A stretch of 26,811 bases of DNA. Source: an uncultured Lachnobacterium sp. GTDB lineage: Bacteria > Bacillota > Clostridia > Lachnospirales > Lachnospiraceae. Position numbers and translations under genes: made by a program. Within the stretch, counting starts at the first letter, position 1. Every line of letters begins with the position of its first letter. This document shows, in pieces, positions 6,740 to 12,898 of the stretch. The stretch lies in assembly GCA_900550545.1 (NCBI GenBank), contig URSS01000036.1, positions 1 to 26,811 of the forward strand. Reading direction: 5' to 3'. The notes beneath the pieces are model-generated. The model had not been told where the DNA came from and did no database searches. It was given only the letters and a program-made list of their open reading frames with translations.

Positions 6740-7792
6740 ATGAGGGTATTTGATTATTCATTATTGAAAGAAAAGACATGGGATAGTGAGATAATCTCGC
6801 TTGTTGCACAAATTCATGAGTATAAGGGCAGACAGGAAGTATATCTTAAGCAGAAGCCGGAAACATTGGATAAACTTGTAGAAATAGCAAAACGTCAGAG
6901 TACAGAGGCATCGAATGCTATCGAAGGAATTCGGACCACCAGTACCAGATTAAAAGAATTGTGTGAGGAAAAGACAACACCGAAAAATCGTGATGAGGAA
7001 GAAATTCTTGGGTATAGGGATGTTCTTAATACAATTCATGAGAATTATGAGTATATTCCAATCAGAACAAATTATATTTTGCAGTTACATCGTGATTTGT
7101 ACAAATATACAGAAAAAAGCATTGGTGGTAGTTTCAAGATATCGCAAAATGTGATTGCTGCAACTGATGAGACAGGAAAAGAGTATGTGCTTTTTACCCC
7201 ACTTGCACCATATGAAACACCATCCGCAATAGATGCTATTTGTGAGAATTACAATCGAATGATTGAAAATCAAGAATTGGATACCATCTTACTTATTCCT
7301 ATTTTTATACATGATTTTTTATGCATACATCCATTTAGTGATGGAAATGGTAGGATGAGCCGTTTGCTTACAGCCTTACTTCTATATAGAAGTGGATATG
7401 TTGTTGGCAAGTATGTCTCTATTGAAAGCAAGATTGCTAAAAATAAAGATTTGTACTACAAAGCATTGGAGGATTGTCAGGGAGGTTGGCACGAAAATAA
7501 GGAGGATGTAACTCCTTTTGTAAAATATATGCTAAGAATTATTCTTGCTGCATATAGAGATTTTGAGGAAAGAGTAGAGCTTGTAAGTGAAAAGCTTCCG
7601 GCAAAAGAAATTGTTAGACGAGCAGTATATAGCAAAATGGGAAAGCTAAGTAAAAGTGATATTACAGAGTTATGTCCTTCAATAGGTGTAAAATCAGTAG
7701 AGTTGGCTATAAAACAATTGGTAGAAGAAGGAGTTCTTTTAAAAATGGGATCTGGAAGAGCTACATTCTATGTTCGTGGCGATTCAGAGTAG
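6740..7792 (+). CDS. fic: Fic family protein (putative AMPylase) with C-terminal winged helix
   Basis: 350 aa. Fic enzymes usually transfer AMP from ATP to a hydroxyl of a target protein. The catalytic loop HPFSDGNGRMSR at 197-208 matches HPFx[D/E]GNGRxxR completely, so the active site is intact. The inhibitory motif SxxxE(G/N) is present upstream as SNAIEG (58-63), placing the protein in the group with an N-terminal autoinhibitory helix, so no separate antitoxin is expected. Residues about 285-348 look like a winged helix-turn-helix (KLSKSDITELCPSIGVKSVELAIKQL in two parts, then GRATFYV). Start at 6740 is set by AGGAG at 6729-6733. No partner gene lies in the operon. Target unknown. Confidence 0.93.
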   Translation: MRVFDYSLLKEKTWDSEIISLVAQIHEYKGRQEVYLKQKPETLDKLVEIAKRQSTEASNAIEGIRTTSTRLKELCEEKTTPKNRDEEEILGYRDVLNTIHENYEYIPIRTNYILQLHRDLYKYTEKSIGGSFKISQNVIAATDETGKEYVLFTPLAPYETPSAIDAICENYNRMIENQELDTILLIPIFIHDFLCIHPFSDGNGRMSRLLTALLLYRSGYVVGKYVSIESKIAKNKDLYYKALEDCQGGWHENKEDVTPFVKYMLRIILAAYRDFEERVELVSEKLPAKEIVRRAVYSKMGKLSKSDITELCPSIGVKSVELAIKQLVEEGVLLKMGSGRATFYVRGDSE

Positions 7793-7801
7793 CAAATGTG
7801 A

Positions 7802-7882
7802 GGAGGATGGAATTTCAAGGAGATACGGACGAATCCATTTATATGGGAATCTGTCTGGTCAAAAGATTATGGTGAAACATAG
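7802..7882 (+). pseudogene. Possible C-terminal gene remnant
   Basis: A short open stretch reading NFKEIRTNPFIWESVWSK then DYGET before a stop. It has no start, being preceded by TGA at 7799-7801. The aromatic-rich composition looks like real protein, but no family is recognised and length is too small for a test. An overlapping frame offers ATG at 7808 with GGAGG before it (22 codons), which could be chance. Confidence 0.25.
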
Positions 7883-7884
7883 CA

Positions 7885-7897
7885 TATAGTAACTATA
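7885..7897. repeat. Short palindrome TATAGT-A-ACTATA
   Basis: Perfect 6-bp arms with one central base, 29 bp before the epimerase-like gene. A regulator site is possible; no promoter can be placed around it with confidence. Confidence 0.3.
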
Positions 7898-7925
7898 GTA
7901 GAAGCAAAAGGAAAGGAATCATAGC

Positions 7926-8834
7926 ATGAAAAAAATATTGATTACAGGTGGAACCACGTTCGTCAGCAGGTATGCAGCGGAATATTTTGTTAAGCAGAAT
8001 TATGAAGTTTATGTTCTCAATCGAAACTCCAGACCGCAGGTGAAAGGCGCGAAACTGATCGAGGGAGACCGGCATCATCTAGGTGCTGTATTAAAATCGA
8101 TGCATTTTGATGTGGTGGCGGATATTACTGCATATGATGCGGCTGATATCATAGATCTTTATAATGCGCTTGGTTCGTTTGATCAGTATATCATGATCAG
8201 TTCCAGTGCGGTGTATCCGGAATATGGAACCCAGCCATTTTCTGAGGACAGCGAAAAAGCGGAAAATAAATTCTGGGGCGCATATGGAACGAATAAAATT
8301 GCGGCGGAAAATGCTCTGTTGGAAAGAGTTCCGGATGCATATATCCTCCGTCCGCCGTATTTGTATGGTCCAATGAATAATGTATACAGGGAAGCCTTTG
8401 TATTTGATTGCGCAAAAGCAGACCGTAAATTTTATCTGCCAAAAGACGGTGGTATGAAGCTGCAGTTCTTTCATGTCAGGGATTTGTGTAGGCTGATGGA
8501 AGTAATCATGGATAAAAGACCGGCAGATCATATCTTAAATGTTGGAAATGTTGAGGCTGTTTCCATCAGGGACTGGGTGACAAAATGTTATGCATGTCTC
8601 GGAAAAAAGCCGGAATTTGTAAATGTCTGTGAGGATATCGAGCAGAGAAATTACTTTAGTTTTCATGATTATGAATATTATCTGGATGTGCAGCGTCAGA
8701 ACCGGGTTTATGGAAAAACCATTCCTTTGGAGGAGGGCTTACAGGAAGCGGCAGAGTGGTATCTGGCAAATGAGGCAGAGGTAAATAAGAAGCCATATTT
8801 TGAGTATATTGATGAAAATATCAGTGGAGAATAG
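7926..8834 (+). CDS. NAD-dependent epimerase/dehydratase family protein (extended SDR)
   Basis: 302 aa. The Rossmann nucleotide-binding turn is TGGTTFVSR (7-15), a variant of TGxxGxxG with the second glycine replaced, as seen in atypical extended SDRs. The catalytic region has SSSAVYPEYG (92-101) and YGTNK (Tyr120, Lys124), the YxxxK pair. YILRPPYLYGP follows as in sugar-nucleotide epimerases. Substrate unknown; a nucleotide-sugar is likely. No sugar or glycosyltransferase genes lie nearby. Start: ATG at 7926 with AAAGGAAAGGAA upstream. Confidence 0.88.
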   Translation: MKKILITGGTTFVSRYAAEYFVKQNYEVYVLNRNSRPQVKGAKLIEGDRHHLGAVLKSMHFDVVADITAYDAADIIDLYNALGSFDQYIMISSSAVYPEYGTQPFSEDSEKAENKFWGAYGTNKIAAENALLERVPDAYILRPPYLYGPMNNVYREAFVFDCAKADRKFYLPKDGGMKLQFFHVRDLCRLMEVIMDKRPADHILNVGNVEAVSIRDWVTKCYACLGKKPEFVNVCEDIEQRNYFSFHDYEYYLDVQRQNRVYGKTIPLEEGLQEAAEWYLANEAEVNKKPYFEYIDENISGE

Positions 8835-8861
8835 CTATAGTCTTAAAAAGCGAAGGGAACC

Positions 8862-9080
8862 ATGGATTACATAAAGTTTGATGAAGATGGTAATGAACTA
8901 ACTGGTTCTGGTAATATAGAAAGCGAAGCCTTTAAACAATTTATAAGTGAATAACTTCAAGTTTGGAGCAAAGAGATTAGAAATATGATTAATAATATAG
9001 AGAAAACATTAAGTATTATTGATGCAAACTATTGTGGTAAACCCGATAGTTTGTGGGGCGGCATGAATGATAGATATTAG
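8862..9080 (+). pseudogene. Small gene split by an in-frame nonsense codon
   Basis: From ATG at 8862 (preceded by GAAGGGAA) the frame encodes 30 aa starting MDYIKFDEDGNELTG and stops at TAA 8952-8954. The same frame then continues for 41 more codons, ending KPDSLWGGMNDRY at TAG 9078-9080. Both halves have protein-like composition, and the second also contains an ATG at 8985. The simplest reading is a 71-residue gene inactivated by one stop codon. Alternatively, two very small genes. Its end overlaps the start of the next gene (9067), as in a coupled pair. Confidence 0.45.
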
Positions 9081-9579
9081 TATGTTAAGCAATAAACAAA
9101 ATAAAAATCAGAATACTTCTTGGATATCGTTATGTGGTAAGCTTGAAGCATACATTGGTAATTATTTTTTGTCAGGAGCTTCGATTCCTGATAATAAAAT
9201 TGAAACATTATATTATGATGCCTCGATTGATAAAGATGATAGTGTGGAATTGATTGAAAGAAACATTGTGGCATATTATATGGCAGATGAGAGTATTGCC
9301 TTTGTAAAAAAGGAAATAGCACAAAAACTAAAAAAAGAAACAGAAGAATATGGCATTACATATATAGAGGTGGATAATTTTTATCAAGAGTTGCTATGTG
9401 TGAGTACAGTAAATATTCCAGAATTTTTACAGGATATTATTTGGATAAATGATGATTTTATGTTGGATGAAAATATTCCATTTGATTTTGAAGCTTTTGA
9501 ACTGATTGACAGTAAAGTTAATTACTTGAATCCAAAGCATTTTTCGGTATCACAGCTGGTATATGCTTTAAATCAATAG
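9067..9579 (+). CDS. Acidic protein of unknown function (170 aa)
   Basis: Not recognised. The product is acidic, has no signal peptide or membrane helix, and is rich in aromatic and Asp/Glu residues (for example ADESIAFVKKEIAQKLKKE and INDDFMLDENIPFDFEAFEL). Such composition is common in immunity-type and other accessory small proteins, but no motif supports that here. Two starts are possible: ATG 9067 with GGGGCGG close by, or ATG 9082. The gene overlaps the nonsense-split frame before it by 14 bases, suggesting the two were once translated together. Base composition is more AT-rich than the neighbouring housekeeping genes, in keeping with acquired DNA. Confidence 0.6.
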   Translation: MIDISMLSNKQNKNQNTSWISLCGKLEAYIGNYFLSGASIPDNKIETLYYDASIDKDDSVELIERNIVAYYMADESIAFVKKEIAQKLKKETEEYGITYIEVDNFYQELLCVSTVNIPEFLQDIIWINDDFMLDENIPFDFEAFELIDSKVNYLNPKHFSVSQLVYALNQ

Positions 9580-9695
9580 ATTTGGAAAAAGAAACATACA
9601 AACATTTATAGTTCTTCATGAAACCTTAATTCGTTACCCCATTGAATCTTAATGAGCAAAACAATATGATAAAAAGCAAACAGGGGGATATGAGG

Positions 9696-10286
9696 ATGCA
9701 ATATTATATATATTCATTGGTTTGTTTTTTATTGCCGGGAACGGTATGGCTGGTTTGGAATAGAAGAATGACAGCAGATAAGGCGTACAAGGTACGACAT
9801 ATTATCTGGGTTTATATTTATATGTTTTATGGATATCTTGCAGTGCAGGAAGCCGCAGGAATCGGATCGATTTGGGATTTGATCACTTATGGAAAGCTGG
9901 ATAACAGTATTAATCTGATTCCATTTTCTTCCGAAGGCGCAATGACATATATCTTAAATATCATTATGTTTATGCCGCTTGGATTTTTATTGCCACTTAT
10001 CTGGGAAAATTTCAGAAATGCAAAAAAAGTAGTTTTGATGGGATTTCTGATGTCATTGACAATAGAAATCTGTCAGTTATTTAACATAAGGACAACAGAC
10101 ATTGATGATTTAATGATGAATACACTGGGGGCTTTGGTTGGATATTGTTGTTGGAAGGTATTTTCGCTTGTATTTCGTAATGCGGGAACAAAATGTGTGG
10201 AAATAAAGAAAAGCGAACCTGTAATTTATATGTTTGGAGGAATACTGGGCTTGTTTCTTCTGTATAACTGGAGAGTATTTAATTAG
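9696..10286 (+). CDS. VanZ-like family membrane protein
   Basis: 196 aa from the preferred start. The VanZ-like signature is clear: NLIPF early, NIIMFMPLGFLLPL in the middle, SLTIEICQLF and the acidic motif TDIDDLMMNTLGALVGY before the last helices. Four to five transmembrane helices are visible. VanZ itself gives low-level teicoplanin resistance; most relatives have no known role and cannot be taken as resistance genes. A TTG start at 9642 would lengthen the protein by 18 residues but has no ribosome binding site. AGGGGGAT at 9682-9689 sits eight bases before ATG 9696 and only two before ATG 9690. The repeat element copy 2 follows immediately and may act as its terminator. Confidence 0.88.
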   Translation: MQYYIYSLVCFLLPGTVWLVWNRRMTADKAYKVRHIIWVYIYMFYGYLAVQEAAGIGSIWDLITYGKLDNSINLIPFSSEGAMTYILNIIMFMPLGFLLPLIWENFRNAKKVVLMGFLMSLTIEICQLFNIRTTDIDDLMMNTLGALVGYCCWKVFSLVFRNAGTKCVEIKKSEPVIYMFGGILGLFLLYNWRVFN

Positions 10287-10289
10287 CAG

Positions 10290-10347
10290 AAAAGGCGATA
10301 TCATTAGATGAAATATCTATGTGGTATCGCTTTTTTATGTTAAGATA
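10290..10347 (+). repeat. Interspersed structured element, copy 2
   Basis: Stem GGCGATATC (10294-10302) with GGTATCGCT (10323-10331), the same 20-nt loop as copy 1 except one base, then TTTTTT and TGTTAAGATA. Relative to copy 1, stem pairs change T-A to C-G, T-G to T-A, G-T to A-T and C-G to T-G, so pairing is kept while sequence changes. It lies between the VanZ-like gene and the transglutaminase-like gene. An extended -10 (TG-T-TAAGAT, 10338-10346) is conserved in the tail. Confidence 0.75.
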
Positions 10348-10434
10348 ATAAAGAAACAAATACGGAGAAAGATAGGAGAAAATGTTATAAAAACAATCAA
10401 GTTTAAGGAAAATAAAAGACCATCTCATATTCTT

Positions 10435-11022
10435 ATGTTAATATTTGCAATATGCATTCTAGGCGCAATGTCTACATGGGCAAAAGAAAAGGATTCTGAC
10501 AGTTCAAATTATGAGCACGGGGGTTCTATATGGGAAGTTGATAATATTGCATTACTTGACAATGATATTAAGAATGAAATTGATTGTATTATAGAGGATA
10601 TTATTACACCAGAAATGTCTGATTATGATAAAGTAAAAGCGGTACATGACTATATCGTTCTTAATTGCGAGTATGATTATGAAAATTATGTAAATGATAC
10701 AATTCCACAAGATTCTTATAGCCCAAGAGGGGTGTTGATAAATAAAAAGGCCGTATGTGAGGGATACGCAGCTGCATTTAAAGCATTTATGGATGAACTG
10801 AATATTCCGTGTAGGTTAGTCTCCGGAGAAGCAACATCCAATGGGGATTTCACAGGTGGCATCAATCATGCATGGAATCGTGTGGAAGTAGATGGCGTAT
10901 GGTATCAAATCGATGTTACATGGGATGATCCGGTCCCTGACCAGAAAGGAAAAGTACGGTATAAATATTTTTTGCTTTCAGATGAGGAAATGAACAGAAC
11001 ACATTTACAAGTAACAAATTGA
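10435..11022 (+). CDS. Secreted or membrane-anchored transglutaminase-like protein, start region damaged
   Basis: The transglutaminase-core signature is complete: KAVCEGYAAAFKAFMDELNI (nucleophile Cys), NHAWNRVEVDGVWYQIDVTW (His) and DVTWDDP (Asp). The hydrophobic segment LMLIFAICILGAMSTWA near the N terminus is a signal peptide or anchor. Proteins of this type are peptide-modifying or proteolytic enzymes of the cell surface. The ATG used here (10435) has no ribosome binding site. The good one, AGGAGA, precedes ATG 10382, which runs into TAA two codons later. One extra T there would give M-F-I-K-T-I-K in frame with the rest. So either a frameshift has damaged the start or an unusual start codon is used. 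The C terminus, ending ...THLQVTN, is short for the family. Confidence 0.75.
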   Translation: MLIFAICILGAMSTWAKEKDSDSSNYEHGGSIWEVDNIALLDNDIKNEIDCIIEDIITPEMSDYDKVKAVHDYIVLNCEYDYENYVNDTIPQDSYSPRGVLINKKAVCEGYAAAFKAFMDELNIPCRLVSGEATSNGDFTGGINHAWNRVEVDGVWYQIDVTWDDPVPDQKGKVRYKYFLLSDEEMNRTHLQVTN

Positions 11023-11031
11023 GGATGAGAT

Positions 11032-11526
11032 ATGAACAAACAGGAAGTATACCAATTTTTACAGGAGAAAAACATCTGGTTCGAGGTAACTGAACACAAG
11101 GCAGTCTACAATATGGAAGAGGTTGCGGAAATTGAAATTCCATATCCACAAGCGGATGCAAAAACGCTTTTTATCCGGGATGACAAGAAGAAAAATTATT
11201 ACCTGATTACAGTAAAAGGCAGTAAGAGAGTCAATTTGAAAGAGTTCCGAAAACAATATCAGACACGTCCATTGAGTTTTGCTTCGGAGCAGGAGTTGTT
11301 GGAGAAACTCGGATTGATTGCTGGATCGGTGACACCGTTGGGAATATTGAATGACCAGGACAAAGAGGTAAAGGTGTTCTTTGATAGAGAACTTACAGAA
11401 AACAAAGGATTGATAGGTGTTCATCCGAATGAAAATACAGCGACGGTGTGGATGAAAACGCAGGATCTGATCGAAATCATCAGAGAGCATGGAAATGAAG
11501 TTGTTATTGTGAATCTTAAACAATAA
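11032..11526 (+). CDS. proX: Prolyl-tRNA editing protein ProX (YbaK/PrdX family deacylase)
   Basis: 164 aa, a free-standing trans-editing enzyme that hydrolyses mischarged aminoacyl-tRNA, typically Ala-tRNA(Pro), in the cytoplasm. Visible features: the N-terminal FEVTEHKAVYNMEEV segment, the Lys-containing strand YLITVKGSKRVNLKEF, and the loop GLIAGSVTPLGILND, which carries the GxxxP element of the substrate pocket. HPNENTATVWMKTQDL closes the fold. Length is normal for PrdX/ProX proteins. Start: ATG after GAGGATGAGAT, nine bases past the stop of the transglutaminase-like gene, so the two are probably co-transcribed although unrelated in function. Confidence 0.9.
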   Translation: MNKQEVYQFLQEKNIWFEVTEHKAVYNMEEVAEIEIPYPQADAKTLFIRDDKKKNYYLITVKGSKRVNLKEFRKQYQTRPLSFASEQELLEKLGLIAGSVTPLGILNDQDKEVKVFFDRELTENKGLIGVHPNENTATVWMKTQDLIEIIREHGNEVVIVNLKQ

Positions 11527-11540
11527 AAATCACTCAGCAG

Positions 11541-11569
11541 TTGACAGAACCACCCCGAAAGCGTATGAT
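11541..11569 (+). promoter_or_regulatory. Promoter of the fluoride-responsive transcript
   Basis: -35 TTGACA (11541-11546, consensus), 17-bp spacer, -10 TATGAT (11564-11569). Transcription would begin about 11576, a few bases before the riboswitch core. Confidence 0.88.
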
Positions 11570-11580
11570 TACAACATACA

Positions 11581-11640
11581 GGGAATGAAGTTCTCCCTTG
11601 GGAATACCAGAACTGCTTATTGAGCTGATGACTTCTACGA
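11581..11640 (+). ncRNA. Fluoride riboswitch (crcB motif)
   Basis: GGGA-ATGAAGTTC-TCCC (11581-11597) matches the first hairpin (GGxG-AUGGxGUUC-xCC). AACTGC (11611-11616) and GCTGATGACTTCTAC (11624-11638) match the second hairpin and the conserved 3' strand. The pseudoknot strand pairs GAAGT with ACTTC where other fluoride riboswitches pair GGAGU with ACUCC, a compensated change. An optional small hairpin (TTGG/CCAG) lies between the two halves. The conserved 3' strand is shared with the terminator that follows, so fluoride binding should prevent termination and switch the gene on. Confidence 0.92.
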
Positions 11641-11671
11641 TGAAAACATCGCAGAAACCATCAGCTTTTTT
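11624..11671 (+). terminator. Riboswitch-controlled intrinsic terminator
   Basis: GCTGATG-AC-TTCTACGATG pairs with CATCGCAGAA-ACC-ATCAGC around an AAAA loop, followed by six T (11666-11671). Its left arm is the conserved 3' strand of the aptamer, so aptamer folding and termination exclude each other. Confidence 0.92.
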
Positions 11672-11694
11672 AGTGCAAAAAGGAGGAAAAATTT

Positions 11695-12882
11695 ATGTTA
11701 ACATCATTGGCACTTATCTTTCTGGTCGGGCTGGCAATGGGTGCAATTTGCCAGAGACTGAAGCTTCCGAGAATCATAGGAATGCTTATTACAGGAATTG
11801 TGTTGGGACCGTATGTGTTGGATTTTCTGGATCCTTCCATTTTGTCAATTTCAGCGGATCTGCGGAAGATGGCATTGATTATTATACTGTTGAAAGCCGG
11901 ATTATCGCTGGATCTGAATGATTTGAAAAAGGTGGGAAGACCGGCAATTATGCTGTCATTTGTACCGGCATCGTTTGAGATTATTGGCTATGTATTGCTT
12001 GCGCCATGGATTCTGGGAATTACCCATGTAGAAGCGGCTGTCATGGGCGCTGTGCTGGCAGCAGTATCTCCGGCGGTAGTAGTTCCGCGTATGGTAAATC
12101 TGATGGAATCAAAATATGGCACCGAGAAAGCAATTCCGCAGATGATCATGGCGGGGGCATCCTGCGATGATATTTTTGTGATCGTATTGTTTACGACATT
12201 TTTGAGCATGGCACAGGGCGGAAATGCGGATGTATTGGATTTTGTAAATGTACCGGTTTCTATTGTGCTTGGAATTTTATTGGGTGCAGTCGTGGGATAT
12301 GGGCTGTATCTGTTTTTTGAGACATCTTATGCACACAAGCATTGCGTGCGAAACAGCATGAAAGTTATCATTGTGCTTGGCGTCTCCTTTTTGCTTGTTG
12401 CGGTAGAAGGATGGCTGGAAGGAAAAGTGGCTGTTTCCGGACTGCTGTCAGTCGTAAGTATGGCATGTGTGCTGAAGCTAAAAAGCACGGCATTTGTTTC
12501 AAAACGGTTGTCAGAAAAATTTGGAAAATTGTGGATTGCTGCGGAAGTCATTTTATTTGTATTGGTCGGTGCAGCAGTGGATATCCGTTATACCTTGCAG
12601 GCGGGGCTGGCTGCAATTGTTATGATTTTGTTTGCATTGCTTTTTCGTGCATGTGGTGTATTGCTTTGTGTTGCAAAGACCAATCTTTCATGGAAAGAGC
12701 GCGCATTTTGTGTGATCGCATATATGCCGAAAGCGACCGTGCAGGCCGCAATCGGCTCGGTTCCCTTAGCAGCAGGGCTGGCATGTGGAAAGATTGTGCT
12801 GTCGGTAGCGGTTATGGCGATCATCATTACGGCACCGCTTGGCGCGTTTGGAATCGATCAGACATACCGGAAGTTTTTGTAG
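11695..12882 (+). CDS. CPA-family antiporter under fluoride riboswitch control (probable fluoride exporter)
   Basis: 395 aa, a membrane protein with about 11-13 helices in the cation/proton antiporter (Kef/NhaP-like) fold. The N terminus RLKLPRIIGMLITGIVLGPY is the family signature. SPAVVVPRMV and AGASCDDIFVIVLF mark the two half-membrane core segments; the Asp-Asp pair of the latter is at the usual ion/proton-binding site. YMPKATVQAAIGSVPLA near the end is also typical. By family alone it would be called a Na+/H+ or K+/H+ antiporter. The riboswitch directly upstream argues that its physiological cargo is fluoride. Start: ATG with AAGGAGG eight bases before it. It is monocistronic and convergent with metE, 16 bp apart. 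Confidence 0.9.
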   Translation: MLTSLALIFLVGLAMGAICQRLKLPRIIGMLITGIVLGPYVLDFLDPSILSISADLRKMALIIILLKAGLSLDLNDLKKVGRPAIMLSFVPASFEIIGYVLLAPWILGITHVEAAVMGAVLAAVSPAVVVPRMVNLMESKYGTEKAIPQMIMAGASCDDIFVIVLFTTFLSMAQGGNADVLDFVNVPVSIVLGILLGAVVGYGLYLFFETSYAHKHCVRNSMKVIIVLGVSFLLVAVEGWLEGKVAVSGLLSVVSMACVLKLKSTAFVSKRLSEKFGKLWIAAEVILFVLVGAAVDIRYTLQAGLAAIVMILFALLFRACGVLLCVAKTNLSWKERAFCVIAYMPKATVQAAIGSVPLAAGLACGKIVLSVAVMAIIITAPLGAFGIDQTYRKFL

Positions 12883-12898
12883 TATGAAAAATAATCAA

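Noticed and set aside
7885..7897. Second MET-box before the epimerase-like gene
   Set aside because: TATAGT-A-ACTATA lacks the TT-N-AA centre of the MET-box and is four bases shorter.
9696..10286. Glycopeptide resistance gene
   Set aside because: The VanZ-like domain is widespread in clostridia and no other van genes are nearby.
12342..12887. 181-codon plus-strand frame overlapping the antiporter
   Set aside because: Cys/Arg/Trp-rich out-of-frame shadow. The antiporter frame has full family features and the better start.
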